64,000 nucleotides of DNA from CAIJMU01 sp035530275 (lineage in GTDB: Bacteria > Spirochaetota > Spirochaetia > Treponematales > Rectinemataceae), in contig DATKVC010000015.1 of NCBI GenBank assembly GCA_035530275.1, positions 124,001-188,000 of the forward strand. Direction: 5' to 3'. Under the pieces are notes generated by a model. It did no database searches. It saw only the letters and a program-made list of their open reading frames with translations, and had not been told where the DNA came from. Positions 7,828-16,187 of the stretch are shown piece after piece (position 1 is the first letter of the stretch; each line of letters starts with the position of its first letter). A program made the translations under genes and the position numbers.

Positions 7828-9015
7828 ATGAAAAGCAGGTTGACGTTTATCGCCGTGCTGGTCTTCGCGTCCGGGGCGGCCTTCGCCCAGGACGCGAGTT
7901 CGGTGCTTCTTACGTATCAGCGCAATTTCGTCCGTTCGAGCCTCGCTACCAAGCTCGAACTTCTCAAGGAGGCGAGCGGGACGGTCAAGGCGACGGACAT
8001 CGCCCCGCTCTACGACACGGCGCTCCGTTTCGTCCTCAACAACGCGGGACTCTTGGCGGGCGACGCCCAGCTTCGCGATCTCGCCCTTCTCGCGGTCCAA
8101 AAGGCCGGGGAGAGCGGCTACACAAAGGCTTCCGACGACATTTGGAGCGTCTTCACCGTCTATGCAGGCGACGGGGAGCTTCGGGCCGCCGCTCTCGATG
8201 CCTATGCCCGGACGGGAATGGGCGACCCCAAGACGGTTACGGATATCGGCGGCTTTCTCGCCTCCCAGCTCAGCATCTATCGTTCGGGAATGCAGCCCGA
8301 ATATCCTTCGATGGAAGCGGCCGTGGACGCCCTCGGCCTTCTGGCCAATTCGGACTCCTATACGGTGCTCTTCGCCGCCTATGTCGCGGCGCCCAATCCC
8401 GTCATCAAGGCCAAGGCCGCCGACGCCATCACGAAGCTCAAGGGCAACCTCGGCGCCTGGTTGCGCGGAATCGTCGCGAACAACCCGCCCCTCGAAAGGG
8501 CGGCCGCCTTCGAGCTCGGCCAGGGCGCGGGCCTGTCGGATGACGATCGCGGGGCCTTGGCGGAGGCCGCACTCAACGCCGCCCTCGACTGGACGGGCGA
8601 TTCTCCCGTCGAGCAGGCTGCGATGTACAAGCTGCGGGTATCCGCCGACAAGGTGATCGGCGACCTCAAATGGCAGCGCGCCGCTTCCTCCGCGATCAAG
8701 CATTTCCGCCTGCTTTGGTCTGATTGGCAGAAGGGCAAGGGATCCAAGGACGACCTCGTCGCCGCGATCCAGACCCTGGGATCCATGGGTTCTACGGAAG
8801 CCGCCCAGGCCCTCGCGCTCAATCTCCAGCTCATCAATGCCCAGACGGAGCAGGGCAAACCCTGGGACGAGGATATCCTTCTCGCGATCATCGACGCCTT
8901 AGGCAATCTCGGGGACAAGGTAGCCTTCGATTATCTCCTTTATATCGGCTATCTCCAGTACCCCGATACCATCAAGTCCGCGGCGAAGGACGCCCTGCAG
9001 CAATTGAAGTGGTAG
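7828..9015 (+). CDS. Secreted HEAT-repeat protein
   Basis: Start chosen at the ATG at 7828 (MKSRLTFIAVLVFASGAAFAQ), a clean signal peptide cut after FAQ or FA; the open frame begins 18 bases earlier. The mature part (about 370 aa) is built of repeating two-helix units with small residues at spaced positions (for example LRAAALDAYARTG, SVEAAVDALGLLAN and KVAFDYLLYIGYLQYP), as in HEAT/PBS-lyase-type repeat scaffolds. Likely a periplasmic protein-protein interaction scaffold. No enzymatic residues are evident. It follows the PilZ gene and precedes comEC with a 37-bp gap. Confidence 0.78.
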   Translation: MKSRLTFIAVLVFASGAAFAQDASSVLLTYQRNFVRSSLATKLELLKEASGTVKATDIAPLYDTALRFVLNNAGLLAGDAQLRDLALLAVQKAGESGYTKASDDIWSVFTVYAGDGELRAAALDAYARTGMGDPKTVTDIGGFLASQLSIYRSGMQPEYPSMEAAVDALGLLANSDSYTVLFAAYVAAPNPVIKAKAADAITKLKGNLGAWLRGIVANNPPLERAAAFELGQGAGLSDDDRGALAEAALNAALDWTGDSPVEQAAMYKLRVSADKVIGDLKWQRAASSAIKHFRLLWSDWQKGKGSKDDLVAAIQTLGSMGSTEAAQALALNLQLINAQTEQGKPWDEDILLAIIDALGNLGDKVAFDYLLYIGYLQYPDTIKSAAKDALQQLKW

Positions 9016-9052
9016 GTGCCTTCCGCTTCCCGACCCCCCTCGGGAGGCATGA

Positions 9053-10696
9053 ATGTCGCGCTTTTTCGAGGCCGGACCCCGTCTCTTTTCCCCCGCCTGG
9101 CGCTTCTCTCTGGGCTTCGCCCTGGGCTTCTATCCCCTCGTACTGCCCTTGTTGTTTCGGGCTTTTCTCGGTCTGGGGCTTGGCATTTTCGCGGTCCTGC
9201 GCGCTGTCCCGCGCGCATCGAATCGCGGCGAGCTAGAACCCTCTTTCGCGGCTCGGTCTCCCCTCCTCGTCGCCGCCCTCGCCCTCGGCATTCTCGTCGG
9301 GTGCTTCTACTCGGCCTTCGGTTTCGGTCTCCCCGGAAAAGTCGGGAACCAGGGCGGGGGACCTCCAGAAAGGTCCTCAGGGGTCTTTGCGAGCCTCGAT
9401 GTCGCGGGCCGGCGGCTCGAGCGCTTGGAGGTCGTCGGCCTCGCCGCCACCCTCGCCGCTGATTCTCGACCCGCCCGAGCCGGCCAGCGCCTGATGGATC
9501 TCGACGCGGAGAGGATCTTCGTCGAGGCGCCGGCGATGAGCGGCAGCTATACGTCCAAGGCGAAGGTCAGGGCCATCGTTCGAGACGGGCCTCCTCTTGC
9601 GGCGGGAGCGAAGATCGAGCTGATGGGCAGGCTCGCGGCTGATGGCAGCCCGATATTTTTCGCTCAGCGCCGCGATCTTCTTCTTCGCGACGAGGGAAGC
9701 CTACCTTCCCGGCTGCGTAACCTCGCCCATGAGGCCTTTCTCGCGAGCATCCTGTCGGCCCTCGGCCGGAGCCGCGAGGGAATAGATGCTGCGGTTGAAG
9801 CGGAGCCCGAGCTCGATGCGGCGGCCGGCCTCCTCCTCGCCCTTCTCGCAGGCTGGCAGGACGAGCTTTCGCCCGAAGATGCCGCTGCCTTCAAAGCGGC
9901 TGGCTGCACCCATATCCTCGCTCTGTCGGGGCAGCACCTCGCCCTCATCGCCGCCGGCCTGGTCTTCGCGCTACGTCCGCTGATCGGACCATTGCGCGCC
10001 TTGCCGCCCACCTTCGGCCTCGTCTGGCTCTATGTCATCGTCGTCGGTCCCGGTCCATCTTTGCTGCGAGCCCTCATCTCCTTCGGCTTCGTCGCCCTCG
10101 CGAGCCTTTCCGACAGGCCGCAGGACGGGCGGACAATACTCGGCCTCTGCTTTGCCGCCCACGCCCTTCTTTTCCCCGATCAACTCCGCGAGGCCGGTTT
10201 CGTCCTTTCCTATCTTGCGGTTGGCGGGCTTGTCATCCTGGCGCCGCGGATCGACTACCTCCTCGCCCCCTATGTTCCGCCCCCACTTTCGACCGCCTTG
10301 GCCGCTTCGCTCGCGGCCCAGATCGCCACTTCCCCCTGGATCGCGCTGTCCTTCGGCATCGTGCAACCCGTGGGCATCGTCGCCACCCTGGCGACGGCAA
10401 CCCTGGTCGAGGCTGTTATGATCGGCGGCCTCCTCGCGGCCTTGGTGGTGGCCATCCTACCGCCGGTGGCTCTCGTGACAGCCCCCGTCGAGCTCTTTCT
10501 GCTCAGACTCCTCGAGGAGGCGATGCGGCTTTTTGCTGCCCTGCCTTCGATCAGACTCGCCAACCCTGCGGAAGTCTTGATCGCCGCCCTCTCGATAGTC
10601 CTTCTCGCCGCCTTCCTATATGCTGTCCCCCATGTCCGATTCCCCGGCCGCTCCGGTCAGGCCGCCGGCCCCCTCGATGGGTCGTCCCGAATATGA
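9053..10696 (+). CDS. comEC: ComEC/Rec2-family DNA uptake channel, lacking the C-terminal beta-lactamase-like domain
   Basis: A 547-aa polytopic protein with GGGAGG five bases before the ATG. It has N-terminal membrane helices, then a soluble OB/DUF4131-like stretch (about residues 80-210). The Competence domain follows, with the signature FKAAGCTHILALSGQHLALI at about residues 280-299 and about eight further helices. ComEC forms the inner-membrane channel for single-stranded DNA in transformation. Many ComEC proteins continue for 200-300 residues with a metallo-beta-lactamase domain; here the protein ends in a short tail and overlaps rsmA. The truncated form is known in other lineages and need not be a defect. 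Confidence 0.88.
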   Translation: MSRFFEAGPRLFSPAWRFSLGFALGFYPLVLPLLFRAFLGLGLGIFAVLRAVPRASNRGELEPSFAARSPLLVAALALGILVGCFYSAFGFGLPGKVGNQGGGPPERSSGVFASLDVAGRRLERLEVVGLAATLAADSRPARAGQRLMDLDAERIFVEAPAMSGSYTSKAKVRAIVRDGPPLAAGAKIELMGRLAADGSPIFFAQRRDLLLRDEGSLPSRLRNLAHEAFLASILSALGRSREGIDAAVEAEPELDAAAGLLLALLAGWQDELSPEDAAAFKAAGCTHILALSGQHLALIAAGLVFALRPLIGPLRALPPTFGLVWLYVIVVGPGPSLLRALISFGFVALASLSDRPQDGRTILGLCFAAHALLFPDQLREAGFVLSYLAVGGLVILAPRIDYLLAPYVPPPLSTALAASLAAQIATSPWIALSFGIVQPVGIVATLATATLVEAVMIGGLLAALVVAILPPVALVTAPVELFLLRLLEEAMRLFAALPSIRLANPAEVLIAALSIVLLAAFLYAVPHVRFPGRSGQAAGPLDGSSRI

Positions 10697-11555
10697 TTCT
10701 CCCGCCTCCCTTTCCCGCCTCCTCGACACGGAGGGCCTCGCTATGTCGAAGCGCTTCGGCCAGAATTTCCTCGTCAATCGCGGGGCGAGGGAAAAGATCA
10801 TGGCGACCCTCGGGGCCGTCGCCGGCGAGCGGGCCTGGGAAATCGGGCCGGGCATAGGCTCCATGACCGCTATGGCCCTCGACGCGGGCCTTTCCCTCAG
10901 CGCCTTCGAGATCGACCACGGCTTCGCGAGGCTCCTCGAGCGGGTTTTCGGCGTCGAGCCGAGTTTTCGCCTCGTCGAGGGCGACTTCCTCGACACCTGG
11001 AGGGGCGAACTCGAGGCGCGGGGCCTTCCCGACTTCATCTTCGGCAATCTGCCCTACAATGCCGCGGCGGCCATCATCGCCGCCCTCCTCGAATCGGGAA
11101 CATTACCGCGAAGAATGATCTTCACGGTGCAGAGAGAGGCGGCCCTTCGCATGACCGCGAAACCCGACAGCAAGGACTATTCTTCCTTCACCGTGCTCTG
11201 CGCCTCTTCCTGCAAGGTGAAACTCGCCTTCGACCTCGGCGGAGGTTCCTTCTGGCCGCCGCCACGGGTGACGAGCTCGGTGGTCGTCCTCGAAGCCCTT
11301 CCCCGGCACCTCGTCGCCGAAGATCGGGCCGGCTTTTCGCGCTTCGTCCGCCACTCCTTCGCCTCCCGCCGCAAGACCCTCCGGAACAATCTCAAGGCCG
11401 CCGGCTGGGCTGAGGCGACGATCGACGCGGCCCTTGACGCTACCGCTTGCGACCGCGCCGTCCGCGCGGAGGCCCTCGGGCCCGAACGGCTGGCGGCCCT
11501 CTATGAACATGCTTGTCAGTCAGGGCCGCGAGCCTCTACTATCGAACAATCATGA
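10620..11555 (+). CDS. rsmA: 16S rRNA (adenine1518/1519-N6)-dimethyltransferase RsmA/KsgA
   Basis: The sequence KRFGQNFLVN, the SAM motif WEIGPGIGSMT and the catalytic FGNLPYN identify KsgA/RsmA, which dimethylates the two adjacent adenines of helix 45 in late 30S assembly. The frame opens at 10620 inside comEC. ATGs at 10632 and 10677 are alternative starts (the last gives 292 aa, close to family length), and none has a clear Shine-Dalgarno, so translational coupling to comEC is likely. The TGA stop (11553-11555) overlaps the bactofilin ATG at 11552. Some actinobacterial homologues are similarly extended at the N-terminus. Confidence 0.93.
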   Translation: MLSPMSDSPAAPVRPPAPSMGRPEYDSPASLSRLLDTEGLAMSKRFGQNFLVNRGAREKIMATLGAVAGERAWEIGPGIGSMTAMALDAGLSLSAFEIDHGFARLLERVFGVEPSFRLVEGDFLDTWRGELEARGLPDFIFGNLPYNAAAAIIAALLESGTLPRRMIFTVQREAALRMTAKPDSKDYSSFTVLCASSCKVKLAFDLGGGSFWPPPRVTSSVVVLEALPRHLVAEDRAGFSRFVRHSFASRRKTLRNNLKAAGWAEATIDAALDATACDRAVRAEALGPERLAALYEHACQSGPRASTIEQS

Positions 11556-11929
11556 CGGAAGTCCAGATAAGCGCGATCGACGAGGAGTTGATCGATACGG
11601 TCATCGCCCAGGATGTCGAATTCAAGGGCGAAATGAACCTGCGGAAGCCCTTGATGATCAAGGGCAAGGTGACGGGATCCATCGTCTCCGCGAGCGATCT
11701 CCATATCGACGAAGGCGCCTATGTCGACGCCGACATCGAGGCCACGGTGGTCACGGTGAAGGGCGGGGTCCGGGGCAACATCATCGCCCTCGAGCGGATC
11801 GACCTCTTCTCCACTGCGGTCGTGGACGGCGACATCACTGCTCCCAAGATCACGATGGAGACGGGCTGTCGGCTCAACGGCGCCTGTCGGATGACGCAGG
11901 TCGGCGGTCTCGCGGCGAACCTGGTCTAG
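11552..11929 (+). CDS. Bactofilin (polymer-forming cytoskeletal protein)
   Basis: A 125-aa protein with a central right-handed beta-helix of short repeats (GEMNLRKPLMIKGKVTGSI, VSASDLHIDEGAYVDADIEA, VVTVKGGVRGNIIALERIDL). This is the DUF583/bactofilin pattern. Bactofilins assemble nucleotide-free filaments that organise wall synthesis and cell shape; in helical bacteria they influence curvature. The start ATG overlaps the rsmA stop as ATGA, so translation should be coupled. A signal-peptide TPR protein begins 14 bases after its stop. Confidence 0.88.
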   Translation: MTEVQISAIDEELIDTVIAQDVEFKGEMNLRKPLMIKGKVTGSIVSASDLHIDEGAYVDADIEATVVTVKGGVRGNIIALERIDLFSTAVVDGDITAPKITMETGCRLNGACRMTQVGGLAANLV

Positions 11930-11943
11930 CCCGCGGGGCGGAC

Positions 11944-12567
11944 ATGCGGCTGCACCCTCTCCTTCCCCTATTCCTTCTCGTAGCCTGCCTTCCGCTAAGC
12001 GCGCAGAACCTGCGGGAAAAGGGCGACGCCCTCATCCAGGCTGGCCGCTTCAACGAAGCCAGGACCTTGGGGCTGACAGCCCTCAACGCCAACCCCGGCG
12101 ACACCGAGGCGAGCATCCTCGTCTGCGAAAGCCTTCTCGGACTCTCGCTTCCCGAGGACGCGGCGAATTACGCGGCGAAGGCTTGGGACCTCCACAAGGA
12201 CCCTCGCATCGCCGCCCTCCTCGGCGAGGCATATTTCGATACCGGCCGCAACGATGACGCCCTGACCTGGTTGCGTTACTATCTCACCGCACTCCCCGAA
12301 GGACCGCGGGCGGGGCTCGTCTACTATCTTACGGGGGAGATCTACCTCAGATTGGGACGTTATGGTCACGCCGATATGGCCATCGCCACGGCCATATATC
12401 ACTCGCCGGGCAACGCGAGATGGTGGAGCCGACTCGGCTGGGCCCAGGAAAAGGCCGGCGATTACCGCCAGGCCCTCAAGTCCTACGAATCGGCCCTCGG
12501 CATCGATCCCCGCCTCGATGACGCCGTGATCGGGCGCCAAAGGATACTCGCCCGCCTCCGGGGCTGA
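11944..12567 (+). CDS. Secreted TPR protein
   Basis: A 207-aa protein with an N-terminal signal peptide (MRLHPLLPLFLLVACLPLSAQ). A Cys at position 15 may allow lipidation, although the surrounding VAC is only a fair lipobox. The mature part holds at least four tetratricopeptide units, the last two being clear (RYGHADMAIATAIYHSPGNA and GDYRQALKSYESALGIDPRL). Probably a periplasmic adaptor. The frame is open upstream of 11944, but that part is the wrong frame of bactofilin. It sits between bactofilin and mtaB in the same orientation. Confidence 0.8.
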   Translation: MRLHPLLPLFLLVACLPLSAQNLREKGDALIQAGRFNEARTLGLTALNANPGDTEASILVCESLLGLSLPEDAANYAAKAWDLHKDPRIAALLGEAYFDTGRNDDALTWLRYYLTALPEGPRAGLVYYLTGEIYLRLGRYGHADMAIATAIYHSPGNARWWSRLGWAQEKAGDYRQALKSYESALGIDPRLDDAVIGRQRILARLRG

Positions 12568-12585
12568 GCGCGGCCTCGCTTTCCC

Positions 12586-13995
12586 ATGGAACTCTCTGTC
12601 GTCTTTCATACCCTCGGCTGCAAACTCAACCAGCTCGAAACGGAGTCGCTTGCGGACGCCTTTCGCAAGGGCGGAGCGGCGATCCTCCGCGGTCCGGGAG
12701 GCGAAGGGGCAGACATCGTCGTTGTGAACACCTGTACGGTGACGGGCAAGGCCGAACAGAAGGCCCGTCATCTCGTGAGGCTCGCCCTCTCGCGCAATCC
12801 GGGGGCTGTGGCCATCGTCACCGGCTGCTACGCCCAGGTCGAGCCCGAGGCCCTCGCCGCCCTCCACGAGAGGGCTGTAGTCGTACCCGGCGACGAAAAA
12901 TCCCGTCTCCTCGGGCTCGCCGCCTTTCTCTCCGAAGAATGGCAGGGCCACGGCGACCTTCTCGACGCGATTTTGCAGTGGAAACGCTCCGGCGAAGCCT
13001 CGGACGACGGCAGTCGCCTCGCTGCCGATCCCTTCGCCTTTCGCCCTGAGGAATTCGCCTTCCATTCGCGTCCCTCGCTCAAGATCGAAGATGGCTGCGA
13101 CAATCGCTGCAGCTATTGTCGAGTGTGCATCGCGCGGGGGCCGGCCCGCAGCCTCGGAGCGAAGGAGGTGCTGACTCGCCTCCGCGCCCTCGAGGCCGCC
13201 GGGAAGTCCGAGTTCGTTCTCGCGGGCGTGAATCTTTTCCAGTACCGGGACGAAGGGCTCCGCCTCCCTGGCCTCCTTCGTTTTCTCATCGAAGGCACCG
13301 AGACTATCGCGATCCGCCTCTCCTCCTACGAGCCCGAAGGCGTCGACGCGGACTTCCTCGAGGTCTTCACCCATCCCCGAGTGCGACCCCACGTGCATCT
13401 TCCCGTGCAATCGGGCTCGGATGCCGTGCTCAGACGCATGGCCCGGGCCTACCGGCGCGAGAAGGTGATAGCCGCCTGCGAAACCCTGCGCAGGGTCAAA
13501 GGAGACCTCTTTATCGCCGCCGACCTCATCACAGGCTTCCCTGGAGAGAGCGAAGCGGACTTCGCGGACACCCTCGATCTCGCGCGCCGTTGCGACTTCG
13601 CCTGGATCCACGCCTTTCCCTTCTCCGCCCGTCCCGGCACCGCGGCCTGGGACATGGGGCCGAAGGTTCCAGAAAGAGTTGCCGGCGAGAGGGTCCGCGC
13701 CTTGGGCGAGCTCGCGCGTGCTGGCCGCCAGGCCTACATCGGCCGACAGGCGGGTCTCGAGGTGGATGCCGTTCTCGAGGGCTCGCGTCCCATCGCATCG
13801 GACGGGAAAGGCCATGCCACCTCGGCCAATTATCTCAAACTCCTAGTCGAAGGCCTTCCTGCCGGACTGTCCGGAGGAGCTGCGATCCGCTGTCGGCTCG
13901 AGGCCGATCCCGGCAGCTCCCAAAATGGGGAATCGGGAGAAGGGCACGAAATTGTCGATATTAAAGCTATTTATATCAACAGATTCGCTCATTAA
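12586..13995 (+). CDS. mtaB: tRNA t6A37 methylthiotransferase MtaB
   Basis: A 469-aa radical SAM methylthiotransferase. The N-terminal UPF0004 domain supplies three cluster cysteines (Cys12 in TLGCKLNQ, Cys50 in VNTCTVTG, Cys81 in TGCYAQ). The radical SAM motif CDNRCSYC gives Cys171, Cys175 and Cys178, and a TRAM-like C-terminus follows. The combination TLGCKLNQLETE is typical of MtaB (YqeV) rather than MiaB or RimO. It converts t6A37 to ms2t6A37 in tRNA-Lys(UUU); a tRNA-Lys(UUU) gene lies at 18186. No Shine-Dalgarno precedes the ATG at 12586, and it probably ends the comEC-rsmA-bactofilin-TPR transcription unit. Confidence 0.92.
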   Translation: MELSVVFHTLGCKLNQLETESLADAFRKGGAAILRGPGGEGADIVVVNTCTVTGKAEQKARHLVRLALSRNPGAVAIVTGCYAQVEPEALAALHERAVVVPGDEKSRLLGLAAFLSEEWQGHGDLLDAILQWKRSGEASDDGSRLAADPFAFRPEEFAFHSRPSLKIEDGCDNRCSYCRVCIARGPARSLGAKEVLTRLRALEAAGKSEFVLAGVNLFQYRDEGLRLPGLLRFLIEGTETIAIRLSSYEPEGVDADFLEVFTHPRVRPHVHLPVQSGSDAVLRRMARAYRREKVIAACETLRRVKGDLFIAADLITGFPGESEADFADTLDLARRCDFAWIHAFPFSARPGTAAWDMGPKVPERVAGERVRALGELARAGRQAYIGRQAGLEVDAVLEGSRPIASDGKGHATSANYLKLLVEGLPAGLSGGAAIRCRLEADPGSSQNGESGEGHEIVDIKAIYINRFAH

Positions 13996-14009
13996 GGCAA
14001 CTTTACATG

Positions 14010-14037
14010 TTGATTAATCCCGGGTTTGCGCTACCTT
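14010..14037 (+). promoter_or_regulatory. Candidate sigma-70 promoter for lipoprotein gene 14087
   Basis: TTGATT (14010-14015) and TACCTT (14032-14037) are separated by 16 bases, within an AT-richer 90-bp gap after mtaB. The predicted transcript starts about 40 bases before the ATG at 14087. The -10 is weak, but two other promoters in this window use similar hexamers (TACTCT, TACCCT). Confidence 0.4.
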
Positions 14038-14086
14038 TTTGTTAAGGCAAAAAGTGCTCGACGAAGCAGTCCGAGAAGGAGGAAAT

Positions 14087-14908
14087 ATGAAGAAGACCGC
14101 GCTGACGGCGGCACTCTTGGTTTTTGCGTCGGCACTCCTGCTGAGTTCCTGCGACGCGATGTTCAACACGAACTTATTCAAGGCCGCGGGGCTGGGGCAA
14201 GTTGATATCACTAAAGCCAGTACGCCGGCGGAGATAGCCGCCGCTGCAACCTCGCCTCAATTTTTTACCGATTTGAAATCGGACGCGACGACCAAGGACA
14301 ACATGTTAACCACGCTCGTGCCGGGCTATTCGTCTGGGACGGTCCCTACAGCCATAGACCTTCAGGCCGCACTCACTTCTGGCACGGCGACAGCTGACAA
14401 CCTCGTGCTCGCCTCCGCGATCATGATCAATACCACCGAAGCAGGTACGATTGTCAAGAATATCGCGCAGGAACTGCCATCAATTGCCAGTACAACGACT
14501 ACCCTTGATGTTTCTGCAGTTATCAAGGCGATACTACCGGCTGACGTCCTTAGCGATCCCGTCGCTTTTTCCAATGCTATCACTGCGCTTTCAGATGCCT
14601 CCTCCAGCTTAACCGCAGTAGCTAACTACGTTGGCGCATCTGGCACACTCCCCTCCGTGCCAGGCGGGACTTCGCAGGACACGGCATATTACGGCCTTGT
14701 TGCCCTAGCGGTGTCCTCAGTTACGCCAACCACCACAAGCGGTTACGCGTCGACGGCAGATGCTCTTTATGCAATTGTGAATGGGAACGCCCCTGCGAGT
14801 GTGCTCAATCCGCCCGACGCGGCCGTTTTCGACATGAACAGTAGCACTTCAACCGCGAGCATTCTTCTAAGCGCCGCCGGCATCGATCTCGCGGCTCTGG
14901 CACAGTAA
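14087..14908 (+). CDS. Lipoprotein, Ala/Thr/Ser-rich (module 1)
   Basis: A 273-aa protein behind AAGGAGG (14077-14083), with a signal peptide ending in a lipobox (LLSSC, Cys22). The mature part is helical and rich in Ala, Thr and Ser, with no enzyme motif. Its base composition is visibly lower in GC than the flanking genes, and codon choice is more mixed, which suggests a different history. A shorter relative with the same style (lipobox, then Ala/Thr/Ser-rich helices) is at 16188-16934. Each is followed within about 12 bases by a PorV-like barrel gene. A role as partner of that barrel is inferred from position only. Confidence 0.78.
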   Translation: MKKTALTAALLVFASALLLSSCDAMFNTNLFKAAGLGQVDITKASTPAEIAAAATSPQFFTDLKSDATTKDNMLTTLVPGYSSGTVPTAIDLQAALTSGTATADNLVLASAIMINTTEAGTIVKNIAQELPSIASTTTTLDVSAVIKAILPADVLSDPVAFSNAITALSDASSSLTAVANYVGASGTLPSVPGGTSQDTAYYGLVALAVSSVTPTTTSGYASTADALYAIVNGNAPASVLNPPDAAVFDMNSSTSTASILLSAAGIDLAALAQ

Positions 14909-14920
14909 GGAGAAACCAGC

Positions 14921-16063
14921 ATGAAGCGCACAACCTTCACTATACTCGGCTTTCTCCTCGCCGTCGTTTTCGCAGCCGCGCAGGTCACGCCGATGCCCCT
15001 CGTCGTCAAGGACGCTCGCAGCATCGCGATGGGAGGTGCCTTTACCGCACTTTCTTCGGGCTACCAGTCCCTCTACGGCAATCCCGCGGGCTTCGCTCTC
15101 GGCAGGGGCATGCTCACCCTCGCCAACGTGAGCACCTGGGGTTTCATACGACCGACAACTGATCAGATCGCCAGCCTGCAGTCGATGACTTCCTCGAGCG
15201 CGACGACTAGCGACTATCTGAAATTCGCCAACCAACTCATCACCGGCAACGGTCTCGGCGCAGGTGCCGCGGCGGGCCTCGGCTGGACAGGCGCCGGCCT
15301 CGGCCTCGGCGTGACGGCTGTTACCGAAGAGTACGCCCACGGCCTCACCCTCCTCGGAACCCAATTTCAGAGTGTGACCCAGATCAACGTGATAGCCGGC
15401 ATGGCCATCACCCTTGGGCCCCAGGATTTCAACCTTAAAATCGGCGGTGACCTCCGACCCTTCATGAGGATCGACTCCACCTTCCCGGCTACCGATATGA
15501 TCACCGCCCTCGCTACCGGAGGTGATCCGGGCGCTGTCATCAACAACGCCAATGCCCGCTTCGGTCTCGGCCTCGCGGCAGATCTCGGCGCCATCTTTAC
15601 CATGGGGCCCCTTTCCGCGGGTCTTTCCATCCGCGATATCGCTCCCTCCTTCGCCTTTGGCCAGACGACCTTGGGTGACATCCTGTCGAGCGGGGGCAGC
15701 CCGACCTACACGACCTCGGACCAGGGCCAGTTCCTCCCCAACATCGCCTTCGGCCTCGGCTACTCGCCGCGTTTCATCCCCGGCATCATAGATCCCTCCC
15801 TTTACTTCGAGGTGCAAGATCCGATCAGGGTCCTGCAGGAAAATGACAGCTTCTGGAATGCCCTCCATGTCGGTGGCGAACTCAGGCTGCTCAGCTTCGT
15901 CTACCTCCGCGGCGGTATCAATCAGGGCTGGCTCACGGCAGGCCTCGGCGTCAATCTCCTCATACTCGAGATCGACGGCGCCCTCTTTACCGAGGAACTC
16001 GGCAGTCACCCCGGCGATTTTCCCCGTTCGGGCGTGGCAGCGAATATCAGGCTGCATCTCTAG
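14921..16063 (+). CDS. PorV/UPF0164-like outer membrane beta-barrel protein (module 1)
   Basis: A 380-aa protein with an AAGGAG ribosome site and signal peptide (cut near FAAAQ). The mature N-terminus carries ARSIAMGGAFTALSSGYQSLYGNPAGFA, the characteristic opening of PorV/FadL-like barrels found in spirochaetes and Bacteroidetes. A chain of alternating hydrophobic strands with Gly-rich turns follows, and it ends in RLHL, an aromatic/hydrophobic terminal strand suited to BAM recognition. Transported substrate unknown. It is 12 bases from the lipoprotein stop and ends just before a hairpin-terminator region. Confidence 0.78.
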   Translation: MKRTTFTILGFLLAVVFAAAQVTPMPLVVKDARSIAMGGAFTALSSGYQSLYGNPAGFALGRGMLTLANVSTWGFIRPTTDQIASLQSMTSSSATTSDYLKFANQLITGNGLGAGAAAGLGWTGAGLGLGVTAVTEEYAHGLTLLGTQFQSVTQINVIAGMAITLGPQDFNLKIGGDLRPFMRIDSTFPATDMITALATGGDPGAVINNANARFGLGLAADLGAIFTMGPLSAGLSIRDIAPSFAFGQTTLGDILSSGGSPTYTTSDQGQFLPNIAFGLGYSPRFIPGIIDPSLYFEVQDPIRVLQENDSFWNALHVGGELRLLSFVYLRGGINQGWLTAGLGVNLLILEIDGALFTEELGSHPGDFPRSGVAANIRLHL

Positions 16064-16093
16064 GACCGGGCAGGCGTAGAACCGCGTTCGGGT

Positions 16094-16132
16094 CGGCGCA
16101 TTCGGTGGTGGCGATCCACCCCCGATGAGCCG
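16094..16132 (+). promoter_or_regulatory. Stable hairpin in leader between the two lipoprotein/barrel modules
   Basis: CGGC (16094-16097) pairs with GCCG (16129-16132), CAT and CGG with ATG and CCG, and GGTGG (16107-16111) with CCACC (16116-16120). The result is one long interrupted stem capped by a 4-nt loop. It is followed 12 bases later by an intrinsic terminator and then directly by the next gene's ribosome site. This layout would fit an attenuator, but it matches no riboswitch consensus I know and could simply be the 3' end of the previous transcript. Confidence 0.35.
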
Positions 16133-16144
16133 ATAATCAAGGGG

Positions 16145-16171
16145 AGCCCCGCCTTCGGGCGGGGCTTTTTT
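16145..16171 (+). terminator. Intrinsic terminator
   Basis: A 9-bp perfect stem, AGCCCCGCC (16145-16153) with GGCGGGGCT (16158-16166), capped by TTCG and followed by six T residues. It is a textbook Rho-independent terminator after the module 1 barrel gene. It ends only two bases before the GGAGG (16173-16177) of the next gene, so the following gene would need read-through, antitermination or a promoter inside the hairpin region. Confidence 0.85.
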
Positions 16172-16187
16172 CGGAGGTTGAGAAATC

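Noticed and set aside
11995..13815. 606-aa minus-strand open frame
   Set aside because: It lies opposite mtaB and the TPR gene, whose sequences are unmistakable. The translated product has no recognisable domain and reflects high GC content.
16064..16144. Known riboswitch (c-di-GMP, cobalamin, TPP, fluoride) in the leader
   Set aside because: None of the conserved cores of these classes can be found in the sequence.
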